This document shows, one piece after another, positions 46,154 through 54,477 of a stretch of DNA of 64,000 bases. The DNA is taken from the NCBI GenBank assembly GCA_005405945.1, contig BJHW01000002.1, positions 1,302,001 through 1,366,000 on the forward strand. The letters run 5' to 3'. Position numbers and translations under genes: made by a program. The stretch's first letter is position 1, and each line of letters begins with the position of its first letter. Under the pieces are notes generated by a model that worked only from the letters and a program-made list of their open reading frames with translations, was not told the DNA's origin and made no database searches. This DNA comes from Streptomyces violaceusniger (GTDB lineage: Bacteria; Actinomycetota; Actinomycetes; Streptomycetales; Streptomycetaceae).

Positions 46154-46647
46154 CGGTCACCTCCGGTGGCGTCGAGCACCACGATCGTCTCGTCCACGGC
46201 CGCCAGCTCGCTCCCGTCCCTGGACAGGAACCGGGTGCGGACACCCAGCAGGACGAACTCACCCGACCGCCCGCGCTTGTGCCGTGCGGAGACGACCGCG
46301 CGGGCCGCCGTGATCCGCGACCCGGCCACCGGGGGCCGGACCAGGCGCACCGACTGGCCGCCGTGCACCTGGCGCACCGGAAGGCCCTCGGTGCACGGCG
46401 ACTCCCGCCGCGCCAGGCCGTCCGGCCGCAGTTCGTCCTCCGGGGGGCCGTCCTCCCAGCTCATGGTGGCCGCGAGGAACAGGGCGGGTGCCTCGACGGG
46501 CCGGCCGTCCGCCTCCAGGGCGCGGGCCCGGCGGATGTACCCGCCGTCGTTGAGGGCGGCCGCGTACCGGCAGAAGTCCTTGACCGTCGGGGTGCCGCAG
46601 TCCTCGTCCCGCCACTGGCCGATCAGCTCCCGCGCCCGTGCCAGCAC
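46150..46647 (-). CDS. FAS1-like/MaoC N-half hot-dog subunit (pair A)
   Basis: A ~165-residue hot-dog protein of the MaoC-dehydratase N-terminal type (VKDFCRYAAALNDGGYIRRA, HGGQSVRLVRPPVAGSRITA, TRFLSRDGSELA). It is translated just upstream of its ATGA-coupled partner. An alternative start at GTG 46685, overlapping the IclR stop as GTGA, becomes available if one base is added in the G run 46660-46663 and would give a more usual N-terminus. Enzymatic partner role inferred from fold and pairing. Confidence 0.78.
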   Translation of the reverse strand: MLARARELIGQWRDEDCGTPTVKDFCRYAAALNDGGYIRRARALEADGRPVEAPALFLAATMSWEDGPPEDELRPDGLARRESPCTEGLPVRQVHGGQSVRLVRPPVAGSRITAARAVVSARHKRGRSGEFVLLGVRTRFLSRDGSELAAVDETIVVLDATGGDR

Positions 46648-46681
46648 CTCTTCCAGGGCGGGGAGGACACGACGGGAGCCG

Positions 46682-47463
46682 TCACAGCGCCGACCTCAGT
46701 GAGCGGCTGATGCCGAGACCCGCCGTACGCAGCGCGCTGGCGTGGGCGATCGCGTCCACACGGTAGGTCGGCGCCGTGATCGAAAGGGCCCCGGCGAGGG
46801 TGTTCTGCCGCCCGAAGACCGGTACCGCCATGCTCATGTAGCCGAGCCGCACCTCCTCCGCCTCCGTGGCGATGCCCTGCTCGCGCACGCGGTCCAGCTG
46901 GCCGCGCAGCCGGCCCGGCGAGGTGATGGTGTGGCGGGTGAACGGCTTGAGGCCGCTCCTGACCACCTCGCCGAACAGGGCGCCGGGGGAGTGGGCGAGG
47001 ATCGCCTTGCCGGTGGCCGTGCAGTACAGCGGAAGCCGCCCCGCCACCCGCGACTCCTCGCTCAGCCCCGGTGGGGCAGGATCTTCTCCAGGTACACCAC
47101 GTCCAGCCCGTCGTGGATGGCGAAGTGGATGGTCTCCCGCGTGGCCAGCAGCAGATCCTCCATGTACGGCTGCGCCACCTCCCGCAGGATCCGCTGCCGG
47201 TGCACCCGCTGCCCGATCTCGAACAGCCGCAGCCCCAGCCGGTAGTTGCAGCCCGCCCGCTCCAGCAGCCCCCATGCGACCAGCTCCTGGGACAGCCGGT
47301 GGACGGTCGCCTTCGCCACGCCCGAACGGCGCACCACATCGGCGAGCGACAGCGAGTCGTCGTCGGCCGTGAACGCCTCGAGGATGGACCGGACCTTGCC
47401 GAGGACGGAGTTCATCGAGTCGGGACAGGCTCTGGTGGCGTGGTCGATGGGGACGACGGTCAT
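46682..47463 (-). CDS. IclR family regulator 2 (one apparent frameshift)
   Basis: A 260-residue regulator: winged helix SLADVVRRSGVAKATVHRLS and effector domain with CTATGKAILAHSPGALF and GYMSMAVPVFGRQNTLAGAL. One base is missing in the C run 47066-47069; restoring it turns a premature TGA into LPHRGLSEESRVAG. The ATG at 47463 has GAGG upstream. It lies inside the catabolic operon, between the C-C hydrolase and the hot-dog pair, a position typical of pathway-specific IclR activators or repressors of aromatic degradation. Confidence 0.84.
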
Positions 47464-47479
47464 GGCAGACACCTCACGA

Positions 47480-48343
47480 TCAGGTGGTGGAGGACGCGGC
47501 GAGGAACTCCAGGCTGAGCGGGTTGTACAGATCCGCCTTCTCGTGCTGCGGCCAGTGGCCGCACTCGTTGAAGATCTCCAGACGGGCGCCGGGGATCGCG
47601 GTGGCGATGGCCTCGGCCTCGGGGACGTCCCCGAACGGGTTCTTGTTGCCCCAGACCACCAGCGTCGGCGCCTTGATCCGGGCCATGCGGTCGGGCCGCA
47701 GCAGATTGCGCTCGCGGGTGTCCGTCTCCTGGAGCGCCAGCAGATTGTGCAGGTTCCGCTGGAAGTCGGGGTGGTGGTAGATCTCGTAGCGGATCCGCGT
47801 CAGCTCCTCGCCCAGCTCCTCGTCCCAGTCGGCCCACAGCAGCCGCAGACGGTCCCGGGTGAAGGAGATGTCGTCCTCCAGGGAGGCGCTGCGGGTGGAC
47901 TTCTTCAGCCGCTCCATCACCGCCGGATTGACCTTCGTGCCGCCCATGCACAGCAGCTGGAGGGAGGCGACCCGGTCCGGGTGCTCGCTCGCGGCCCACG
48001 ACGCCACCCAGCCGCCCAGCGACTCGCCGACCAGATGGGCGCGCTCGGCGCCGACCGCGTCCAGGTAGGCCATCAGGTGCTCGACATAGGCCGGGATCTC
48101 GCCCGGGCGGTCGGGCTTGCCCGTGTAGCCGTGGCCCAGCATGTCGATGGAGTGGCAGCGGTAGCGCTCGGCGTGCGCCGGGATGTTCCGTACGAACGCC
48201 TCCAGGTGGCCGGTGGTGCCATGCAGGAACACCACATGCTCGCCGTCCTCCGGGCCGGCTTGCAGGGCGCGGGTCGTGATGTCGCCGGTCTTCACATAGG
48301 CGTGCCGGTAGTCGATGCCCGACAGCTCGGTCCAGATGCTCAT
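47480..48343 (-). CDS. Alpha/beta hydrolase of the meta-cleavage-product (C-C bond) type
   Basis: A 287-residue hydrolase with HGTTGH (oxyanion), the nucleophile elbow GESLGG, an acid in the NKNPFGDVPEAE region and His in ECGHWPQHEKADLYN. The C-terminal CGHWPQxE is characteristic of MhpC/BphD-type enzymes that split ring-fission products. Its ATG overlaps the stop of the extradiol dioxygenase gene, the expected next-step pairing: dioxygenase opens the ring, hydrolase cleaves the chain. Confidence 0.87.
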   Translation of the reverse strand: MSIWTELSGIDYRHAYVKTGDITTRALQAGPEDGEHVVFLHGTTGHLEAFVRNIPAHAERYRCHSIDMLGHGYTGKPDRPGEIPAYVEHLMAYLDAVGAERAHLVGESLGGWVASWAASEHPDRVASLQLLCMGGTKVNPAVMERLKKSTRSASLEDDISFTRDRLRLLWADWDEELGEELTRIRYEIYHHPDFQRNLHNLLALQETDTRERNLLRPDRMARIKAPTLVVWGNKNPFGDVPEAEAIATAIPGARLEIFNECGHWPQHEKADLYNPLSLEFLAASSTT

Positions 48344-49302
48344 GACTGCCTTTCGCTGTTCTGTGTCTGCGTGGGGTCGAGCACGGCGACCCCCATGCCG
48401 GTGAGCCACTCGGGCATCGGCTCGTAGGCCAGACGCCGGCCCGGAGCGTGGTCGAGCAGCGCGGCCATCAGCAGCCAGGTGCGCAGCTCCTGCGCGCCGT
48501 TGCCGGCCACCTTCTCCAGTTCCGCGGTGGTGTACTCGGTGAGGCGGTGGGCCTGTCCCCGTTCCAGCCAGGACAGGAACTCCTCGTCGAACTCCGGGTT
48601 GATCGCCGCCTCGGCGGCCCGGATGATCTCGCGCCGCCGCGCGTCGTAGTCCTGCCAGTTCTCCCGGCCGTCTGTCCAGGCGCCGACCATGAACTCCTCG
48701 TCCTCGCCGTGCGGGTCGCGCCAGTCCGGCCACGGCAGCCGGTGGGACAGCCCGCCGGAGCCGATGACCGCCACCCGGCGGTCGCCGGGGAACGCCAGGA
48801 CCGCCTCCCGGATCGCCCGGCCCAGCCGCTCGCAGCGGTCGAGCGTGGGCAGCGGGGGCGCGAAGACGTTCACCACCAGCGGTACGAGGTCGACGTCGAG
48901 GCCGTCGAGCAGATACTGGACGGCGTGCGACTGGCCGTGGTCGATCTGCAGCCGGGCGGAGAACGCCACATCGAAACCGGACCGCTCCACCAGCGCGCCT
49001 GCCAGGTACAGGGCCAGCTCCCGGTCCACCGGCTGCGGGCCCTTCGGGGTGCCGGACTCGCCGCTGGCGAGACACTCGTCGACCCCGATGGTGAAGCTGG
49101 GAATCAGGTCGAGCCAGAACCCCCGGAAGTGGTTGGAGCCGATGAGGACCACCGTGTCGGGGCGGGCCGCGGCCAGCGCGTCGCGCGCCTCGCCGAGCGC
49201 GTCCCGGAACCGCTCGGCGCGGTCCTTGTGGTGCGTCTCCTCCCAGTGGGTGTTCATCAGCGTGCTGTGCGACGCCCCGACCCCCAGCACGATCTCCGTC
49301 AT
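48340..49302 (-). CDS. Class III (LigB-type) extradiol ring-cleavage dioxygenase
   Basis: A 320-residue enzyme of the LigB superfamily using non-haem Fe(II). Metal-ligand candidates are His in GVGASHST and His in IGSNHFRGFW; the acid/base His region is LQIDHGQSH, and GSGGLSHRLPWP is the conserved GxSHR block. A C-terminal segment (EEFLSWLERGQAHRLTEYT, GNGAQELRTWL) matches protocatechuate 4,5-dioxygenase and MhpB-like proteins. Both ends are ATGA-coupled to neighbours. It should cleave a catecholic intermediate; ring substituents cannot be read from sequence. Confidence 0.87.
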   Translation of the reverse strand: MTEIVLGVGASHSTLMNTHWEETHHKDRAERFRDALGEARDALAAARPDTVVLIGSNHFRGFWLDLIPSFTIGVDECLASGESGTPKGPQPVDRELALYLAGALVERSGFDVAFSARLQIDHGQSHAVQYLLDGLDVDLVPLVVNVFAPPLPTLDRCERLGRAIREAVLAFPGDRRVAVIGSGGLSHRLPWPDWRDPHGEDEEFMVGAWTDGRENWQDYDARRREIIRAAEAAINPEFDEEFLSWLERGQAHRLTEYTTAELEKVAGNGAQELRTWLLMAALLDHAPGRRLAYEPMPEWLTGMGVAVLDPTQTQNSERQS

Positions 49303-50648
49303 GCCACAGCTCCTTCCTCCGCCTCGGCCACCTCGGCGCGGGACCGGGTGACGGTGTCCACGGCCGTGCGGATCAGATGGCGGGTGAGCCTCTCCATGGC
49401 CCGGAACGACACCGTGTTCATGCCGCGGGCGAAGTCGATCTCGAAGGGCGCCTCCGCCACCTTGGGCATGCCAATGCGCACCGTGGGGATGCCGCGGCCG
49501 CGCAGGATGTTGGCGTCGGTGGCGCCGCTGTTCCCGGCGATCACCTCGTGCGCGCGCCCCTCCAGGGCCTCCCAGGCCGCCGTGGCGCTGCGGTGGATCC
49601 ACGACCCGCGCGGGGTGCGGGTGCCGGGGATCGCCAGCACCATCTCCGCCCGGACGTCGAGGCCGGGCGAGGCGGCCCGCAGGGCGGCCAGCGCCTCCAT
49701 GAACTCCCGCTTGGCCCGCATCGGTGTGATGTCCGGGCTGATCCGCAGGTCCACCATCAAGGTGCACACGGCGGGGGTGACCGCCGCCATCCGCGGCCAG
49801 CCGCCACGGATCGAGGAGACGATGCCCTGGGGCGCCACCGTGCCCGAGGTGTGCCGCTCGGCGTACTCCTCGAACCACTTCTCCAGATACGCGGCCACCT
49901 CCCCGGCACGGGCGATGGCGTTGTCGTACGGGAGCCGGTGGCGGGAGCCCGCGTAGGTGTGGGTGCCGCCGACCGTCACCTCGAACCAGACCAGTCCGAC
50001 CTCGTCCCACGAGACGGTCCAGCCGGGCTTGGCGATGACCGCGTAGTCGGTCCACACGCCCTGCTCCAGCAGGAACGAACACCCCACGCCCTGGCCGGTG
50101 TTGTGGCGCGTCCCCACGGGCCGGGCGTTGGTGGGCATCCCACCCGCGCCAAAGGCCGCCACCAGGTCACCGGTGAGCGGAACACCGGCCCGGGAGATCG
50201 CCTCGACGGCCATCATCACGCACGCCGCGTGCCCCTTGGGGTTGGAGGCGCCGAGCCCGGTCACCAGATCGCCGTGGACGGTGGCGGTGGGCCGCATGTC
50301 CTCGCGCAGCTCCGGGCCGATCCACGGCACGTCCTCGCTCGCCTCGCCCACGGTCAGGGTGTCGATGGGGGCGTAGAGCATGAGGTCGGGGCCGGTGCCG
50401 TCACCGGTCAGCCGCCCCCAGGCGTTGGCCTGCCGGTCGTCGAGGGGCTGGACGGCCGCGTGGCAGCCGGTGGCGCGCAGGGTGTCGGCGATATGCGTGG
50501 CCAGCGGGCCCTCGTCGCCGGTGGGGCTGGGGATGTCCACCAGGCCCGTGATCAGTTCGCGGAGCCGGTCGGCGCTGATGTGGCGGGCGGCGTCGAGCGC
50601 CCAGGAGCGCCGCCGCTCGTCCAGGCCCGCCAGGCCGTCGGCGCTCAT
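49299..50648 (-). CDS. M20-fold amidohydrolase-like protein lacking the canonical metal ligands
   Basis: A 449-residue protein with overall M20/ArgE-DapE architecture (catalytic domain, inserted dimerisation domain around VTVGGTHTYAGSRHRLPYDN, C-terminal GNSGATDANILRGRGIPTV). In place of HxD it has LYAPIDTL. The bridging Asp region reads GLGASNPKG instead of GxxDxKG, the catalytic Glu pair reads AAFGAGG, and the next acidic ligand region is AKPG. The final His is not seen in FARGMNTVSFRAM. It is an unbroken frame coupled on both sides, so it is expressed but probably not a normal zinc peptidase. Confidence 0.78.
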   Translation of the reverse strand: MSADGLAGLDERRRSWALDAARHISADRLRELITGLVDIPSPTGDEGPLATHIADTLRATGCHAAVQPLDDRQANAWGRLTGDGTGPDLMLYAPIDTLTVGEASEDVPWIGPELREDMRPTATVHGDLVTGLGASNPKGHAACVMMAVEAISRAGVPLTGDLVAAFGAGGMPTNARPVGTRHNTGQGVGCSFLLEQGVWTDYAVIAKPGWTVSWDEVGLVWFEVTVGGTHTYAGSRHRLPYDNAIARAGEVAAYLEKWFEEYAERHTSGTVAPQGIVSSIRGGWPRMAAVTPAVCTLMVDLRISPDITPMRAKREFMEALAALRAASPGLDVRAEMVLAIPGTRTPRGSWIHRSATAAWEALEGRAHEVIAGNSGATDANILRGRGIPTVRIGMPKVAEAPFEIDFARGMNTVSFRAMERLTRHLIRTAVDTVTRSRAEVAEAEEGAVA

Positions 50649-50761
50649 TGGTTGATCCTGTGGACCTGGGTCATCGTGGTCCGCGCGACGCGCTTCGTGG
50701 CCAGCGGGATTCCGGCGGCGATCGCCGCGCCCAGCAACAGGGTGAAAAGGGTACGGAACAT
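50645..50761 (-). CDS. 38-residue single-helix membrane peptide
   Basis: A tiny gene tightly packed between the Rieske oxygenase (one-base gap) and the M20-fold gene (ATGA overlap). Residues 2-21 (FRTLFTLLLGAAIAAGIPLA) form one hydrophobic helix, followed by a basic tail (TKRVARTT). GGAAGG-like purines just upstream lie in the end of the Rieske gene. Its packing in the operon argues that it is translated. It could tether or assist a partner enzyme; no known family recognised. Confidence 0.6.
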   Translation of the reverse strand: MFRTLFTLLLGAAIAAGIPLATKRVARTTMTQVHRINQ

Positions 50762-50762
50762 G

Positions 50763-52010
50763 TCATGCCTTCTCTTCGGATGCGGGTGCGGATGCGGATG
50801 CGGGTGCGGATGCGGGTGCGCCGCCGGCCGCGGCCAGCTTCTTGCCGTACTCCTCCTCGCTGAGGTTCCGCCAGGCGGTGAGCGAGACGTCGGGCCGGTA
50901 CAGCTTCTCCGGCGGCGCGTCGGTGACATCGACCATCCACGCGTCCTGGCCGGAGAACTGGCCGTGGAACAGCCAGCGGATCGCCCCCAGGTACTTGGCG
51001 TAGAAGCGCAGGGTGTCCCAGCCCTCGGTGAAGTTGACCATCACCCCGACATAGCGGTGGTTGCCCTCGTCCACCGGGACGTAGAACTCGTAGTGGATGA
51101 ACTTGGGGTAGGCGATGCGCAGCACGCCCGGCATCGACAGGGAGGCGAAGCCGGGGAACTCCTGGGCCTCGATCGTGGGGTCGACCCGGTCGGCCTTGCC
51201 GGTGTTGCCGATGTTGAAGGTCTCCTTCGGCGGCTGCATCTTCCACCAGCGCTTGTTGGTCCAGCGGCCCACCCCGGGGAACTCGGCGTCCCAGTGGACC
51301 TCGTCCTGCACCCGGAAGATCCAGCGGCCACGCGGCACGATCCGGGTGATGTTCCAGGTCGGCATGGGCTTGAACAGCCGCCACAGGGCCGTGCGGTGCA
51401 GATACTTGGCGTGGCCCTCGTCGAAGCCGTTCTCGCAGGCGAACCGCCAGTTGCCACCGCGCGGCTCGATCCGTCCGCCCATCACGAACGCGTTGCCGAC
51501 CAGCTCCTCGGGAAGCTGGGAGTCGATCGGATGCGGTTCCTCGTCGGCGATCGGGATGTACACCCACACCATCCCGAGGCGCTCTTCGACCGGATAGGTG
51601 CGCACGCCCAGCTTCCCGGTCAGCCGGCACCCGGGTCCGTCGGTGATGACCGCGGACAGCCGCCCGGTGGGCAGGTCGAAGGTCCAGCCGTGGTAGGGGC
51701 AGCTGACCGTGCCCGGAAACTGCTGATTGCCCTCCGACAGCGGCACACCGCGGTGCGGGCACCGGTTGTGCAGGGCGTACGCGGTGCCGTTGTCGCGGAT
51801 CAGCGCGATCCGCTCGCCGCAGATGGTGAACGGCAGCGGCTTGCCGGTGATCTGGCTGGACCAGGTGACCGGATACCAGTAGCCGCGGAAGCCCGCGGCC
51901 GCACCGTCGTAGTGGGGCCAGGACGACCAGTCCTGGCGGCCGGGCTCGGCCGGTTTTCTGCGGCGGCTCCGGACGGGGGTGGCCGTGTCGGGAGAGTCCT
52001 CGACCGTCAT
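50763..52010 (-). CDS. Rieske non-haem iron ring-hydroxylating oxygenase, large subunit
   Basis: A 415-residue oxygenase. The Rieske 2Fe-2S cluster has CPHRG and CPYHGW spaced as in the family; the mononuclear iron site is ENGFDEGHAKYLH with a distal acid later. AGGAGG lies eight bases before the ATG. No small (beta) subunit gene is nearby, so it is probably a homotrimeric single-component type, fed by the ferredoxin and reductase encoded downstream. The C-terminus is a low-complexity Ala/Ser/Pro stretch encoded by a hexanucleotide repeat. It is the first gene of a long minus-strand operon with a control region carrying two inverted repeats. Confidence 0.9.
   Translation of the reverse strand: MTVEDSPDTATPVRSRRRKPAEPGRQDWSSWPHYDGAAAGFRGYWYPVTWSSQITGKPLPFTICGERIALIRDNGTAYALHNRCPHRGVPLSEGNQQFPGTVSCPYHGWTFDLPTGRLSAVITDGPGCRLTGKLGVRTYPVEERLGMVWVYIPIADEEPHPIDSQLPEELVGNAFVMGGRIEPRGGNWRFACENGFDEGHAKYLHRTALWRLFKPMPTWNITRIVPRGRWIFRVQDEVHWDAEFPGVGRWTNKRWWKMQPPKETFNIGNTGKADRVDPTIEAQEFPGFASLSMPGVLRIAYPKFIHYEFYVPVDEGNHRYVGVMVNFTEGWDTLRFYAKYLGAIRWLFHGQFSGQDAWMVDVTDAPPEKLYRPDVSLTAWRNLSEEEYGKKLAAAGGAPASAPASASAPASEEKA
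50778..50819. repeat. Hexanucleotide tandem repeat inside the Rieske gene
   Basis: Seven 6-bp units of GGATGC or GGGTGC encode an (Ala-Pro/Ser) tail. In-frame unit changes would alter tail length without breaking the gene. Confidence 0.85.
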
Positions 52011-52084
52011 CGTGCGTGTCCTCCTGCTGCCGGTGTTCGGTGGACCCGAGGATCCGACCGGGTGCGGATCCGCCCAAGGGATCC

Positions 52085-52101
52085 GGTCCGCTGAGCAGAC
52101 C
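52085..52101. promoter_or_regulatory. Regulon inverted repeat, site 1
   Basis: GGTCCGCTGAGCAGACC, a 7-3-7 inverted repeat with one mismatch, is 75 bases upstream of the Rieske start. Candidate IclR binding site. Confidence 0.55.
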
Positions 52102-52116
52102 GCGCCTTCCCCGGCG

Positions 52117-52176
52117 CACGACCGGACGGCGGATGACCGAACGGCGCACGACCGGACGACGCACGACCGGACGGCG
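52117..52176. repeat. Four 15-bp tandem repeats in the divergent promoter region
   Basis: Units CACGACCGGACGGCG, GATGACCGAACGGCG, CACGACCGGACGACG and CACGACCGGACGGCG are contiguous, between the two regulon inverted repeats. This is part of the 449-base gene-free interval between the Rieske and dehydrogenase genes, which otherwise holds those two repeats and a 131-bp intergenic element. Confidence 0.8.
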
Positions 52177-52219
52177 GGGCGACCACACGACGACGACCGG
52201 ACGGTGGCCGCGGCGGCGC

Positions 52220-52236
52220 GTCCCGCTGAGCGGACC
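52220..52236. promoter_or_regulatory. Regulon inverted repeat, site 2
   Basis: GTCCCGCTGAGCGGACC matches 15 of 17 positions of the 7-3-7 consensus GGTCCGCTGAGCGGACC. It lies between the divergent Rieske and dehydrogenase genes. Confidence 0.5.
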
Positions 52237-52266
52237 CCGCCCGGTGCGCGGACCGGGAGGCGCGGT

Positions 52267-52397
52267 CTAGGGTCCTTCTGGCGGATCTCCGTGGAGGAAG
52301 GAGCGCCCGCCGCGCAGCGGCCGAAGACCGCAGCCGGGGCGTGCTCTCGGCGTGCCGGGCGTCGCGACGCCGCGGAGATCCGCCAGAAGGGCCCTAG
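52267..52397. repeat. CTAG-bounded terminal-inverted-repeat element, short copy
   Basis: 131 bp from CTAGGGTCCTTCTGGC to its near-complement GCCAGAAGGGCCCTAG, with about 24 bp of paired ends. The interior equals the 35.6-kb copy in reverse orientation with about 60 bases removed. It stands between the promoter region and the dehydrogenase gene and could fold into one long hairpin. Confidence 0.88.
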
Positions 52398-52459
52398 CGT
52401 GCGCCGGGTCCGCCCCCTCACCGAACAGGGCCGTGAGCCCGTGGATACGGAGCGAAAAC

Positions 52460-53412
52460 GTGAGCCACCCGACGTCACAGTCCCTGGTGCTGGAGGAGTT
52501 CGGCACCCTGCCGCGGCTCGTCGAGCGGCCGGTGCCCGAGCCACGCCCCGGCCACACCCTGGTGCGGATGAAGGCGGCCGCCGTCAGCCACCTCGATCTG
52601 AACGTCGTCGACGGCAGGTTCGGCATCCTCCCCGACCTGCCGTCGGTGCCCGGAACCGAGGGCAGCGGCACCGTCGTCGCCTCCGACACCCACCCCGAGG
52701 GGAGCCTCGTCCGCCTCCGCGGCAAGGCCCTCGGACTGCGCCGCGACGGCACCTGGGGCGGCCACGCGCTGGTCCCGGACGCCGCCGTGGAGGCCGTGCC
52801 CGACGGTACGGACCCCGCCCTGGCCTGCTGCTACTTCTCCCCGGCGGGCACGGCGTGGGCCTCGGTGCACTCCGTGGCGGGCATCCGGCCCGGGGAGCGG
52901 GTCCTGGTGACCGGGGCGGCCGGTGCGGTGGGGGCGCTCACCGTGCAGGTCGCGGCCCGGGCCGGGGCCGAGGTGATCGGCGTGGTGGGCCGCCCCGCCA
53001 AACTGCCGCACGTCCCGGCCCCGCCAAGGCGGTCCTCGCCGCCGACCTGTCCGCCGACGCGGTCGGCGGCCCGGTGGACGTGGTCGTCGACACGGTGGGC
53101 GGGCCGGTCCTGCGCGACTCGCTGCCGCTGGTGCGCCCCCGCGGCCGGGTCGCCCTCGTCGGCTACACCGCGGGTCGTGAGTTCACCGTGGACCTGGCCG
53201 ACTTCCTCCTCGCCGATGTGTCGCTGCTGCCCGTGAACCTGATGACCCGCGGGCAGGAGGTGGCCGCCGACACCCAGCGGCTGCTCGGCGACCTCACCTC
53301 CGGCGAGCTGACGCTGCCCGTCGAGCGCCATCGCATCGACGGCCTGGCGGAGGCCGTGGCACGCCTGCGGTCCGGGGAGGCGGTGGGCAAGGTGGTCCTC
53401 GACCTCGGCTGA
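52460..53412 (+). CDS. Quinone-oxidoreductase-type medium-chain dehydrogenase (one apparent frameshift)
   Basis: A 317-residue MDR-family enzyme. The N-terminal catalytic domain shows AAAVSHLDLNVVDGRFG and PSVPGTEGSGTVV, and the cofactor domain GERVLVTGAAGAVGALTVQV. No structural-zinc Cys cluster is present, so it is of the NADPH:quinone oxidoreductase/enoyl-reductase type. One C must be restored at 53019-53022. The start is GTG with GGAG seven bases upstream. Divergent from the Rieske-led operon, it may reduce a quinone or enoyl intermediate of the pathway. Confidence 0.82.
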
Positions 53413-53440
53413 ACGGTCCCGCGCCCGGGCGGGGCCGTTC
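53411..53440. terminator. Bidirectional terminator over two stop codons
   Basis: GAACGGTCCCGC and GCGGGGCCGTTC form a 12-bp stem with one G-T pair. It overlaps the stops of the convergent dehydrogenase and hot-dog genes. Confidence 0.7.
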
Positions 53441-53836
53441 ACCCCATCAGGACCACGGCCCGGCCCCGGCAGCACACCACATCGCCCCGCCCACCGTGCT
53501 CGACCAGATCCAGGGTGACCCGCCCCGTCGCCGGATCGACGGCGCCGACCGTGCCGCTCACCACGAGCCGCTCCCCGGCCAGGGCCGGTGCCCGGTTCTG
53601 CCATGCGACCTCCAGGACCCGTCCGCCCGGCCCGCGAACGTCATGGCGGCGCGGTGCATCAGACAGCCGTGCAACTGCGCCATGACGACCGGGCCGTCCA
53701 GCCCCTCGGACCGCGCGAACCCGGTGTCGTAGTGAATGCGGTGGGCGTTGCGGGTGACCGCCCCGAACCGCAGCAGCGTGACGGCGTGCGGGGTGAACTC
53801 CACCGGCTGTACGGGCTGTCCCGTGTGCGCACTCAT
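53439..53836 (-). CDS. MaoC-like hot-dog hydratase, C-half subunit (pair B; one apparent frameshift)
   Basis: A 132-residue hot-dog domain, paralogous to the 45.8-kb gene (TRNAHRIHYDTGFARSEG, MAQLHGCLMHRAAM). One C must be restored at 53626-53628 to recover the second half (RVLEVAWQNRAPALAGERL). ATGA overlap with the upstream partner again marks a two-gene double hot-dog. The sequence differs clearly from pair A, so the pairs probably act on different CoA intermediates of one pathway. Confidence 0.78.
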
Positions 53837-54309
53837 CGGACGATGAACCTCTCCCGCACCCGGGCGAGCGTGGACCGCTCCGCCGTGTACGTCTTCTCGA
53901 CGGTCAGCAGCAGGAACGGGGTACCGCTGCCCTTGCGCGCGACGTCCGTGAGGACACGGCGGACCCCGATCCGGTCGCCCGCCCGCACCTCGCCGGTGAA
54001 ACTGACCTCCTGGCCACCCGCCATGAGCCGTACGTCCAGGCCGTCGGTGCCCGGGACCTCGTCGCGGTACATCCCGTCCGGCCGGAACTCACTCTGGTCG
54101 GCGCCGCCCGCGCCCCGCAGCAGACTCACCACGTACAGGGGATGGACGGTGAATCCGGGGTCGCCGGGGTCGATCAGTCGCGGGCTGGTCTCCCCGGCCG
54201 CGCGCGCGAACTCCGCCGCGTCCTCGGCCCGTACGACCCCCAGATCCCGGTGTTCCGGCCGTCCGATCACGGCCCTGGCCCGTTCCTCGGCCACTCCCCA
54301 CGCGGACAT
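53833..54309 (-). CDS. FAS1-like/MaoC N-half hot-dog subunit (pair B)
   Basis: A 158-residue hot-dog protein (DAAEFARAAGETSPRLIDPG, HPLYVVSLLRGAG, GGQEVSFTGEVRAGDRIGVR). It is the first gene of a two-gene unit coupled by ATGA. Its upstream gap carries GGACTGC tandem heptamers (about 54321-54348), then the divergent hydrolase operon with regulon repeats. Partner of the pair-B C-half; substrate unknown. Confidence 0.82.
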   Translation of the reverse strand: MSAWGVAEERARAVIGRPEHRDLGVVRAEDAAEFARAAGETSPRLIDPGDPGFTVHPLYVVSLLRGAGGADQSEFRPDGMYRDEVPGTDGLDVRLMAGGQEVSFTGEVRAGDRIGVRRVLTDVARKGSGTPFLLLTVEKTYTAERSTLARVRERFIVR

Positions 54310-54372
54310 GTGCTGCCTTTCTGCGGACTGTGGACTGCGGACTGCGGACGTGCGCCATCGGGGACGCGATGA

Positions 54373-54388
54373 GCCAGAAGGACCCTAG
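54373..54388. repeat. Solo end of the CTAG-bounded element
   Basis: GCCAGAAGGACCCTAG, identical to the outer end of the element copies elsewhere in the window. Only one end is present. Confidence 0.6.
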
Positions 54389-54418
54389 CCACCGCCCGGA
54401 GGACCTCACCACGGGACC

Positions 54419-54443
54419 GGCCCGCTCAGCGGACCGGTCCGCT
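54419..54443. promoter_or_regulatory. Regulon inverted repeat, site 3, with overlapping perfect palindrome
   Basis: GGCCCGCTCAGCGGACC (15 of 17 to consensus) overlaps AGCGGACCGGTCCGCT, a perfect 16-bp palindrome. It ends 34 bases before the hydrolase start, a good position to control the hydrolase/CoA-transferase/ligase operon. Confidence 0.6.
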
Positions 54444-54477
54444 TGGGCGGAGATCACCGGCCGCACACCATCGGGAC

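Noticed and set aside
52117..52176. 15-bp repeats considered as a CRISPR-like array or plasmid iterons
   Set aside because: There is no spacer sequence and no replication or cas gene nearby; a promoter-region tandem array is the simpler reading.
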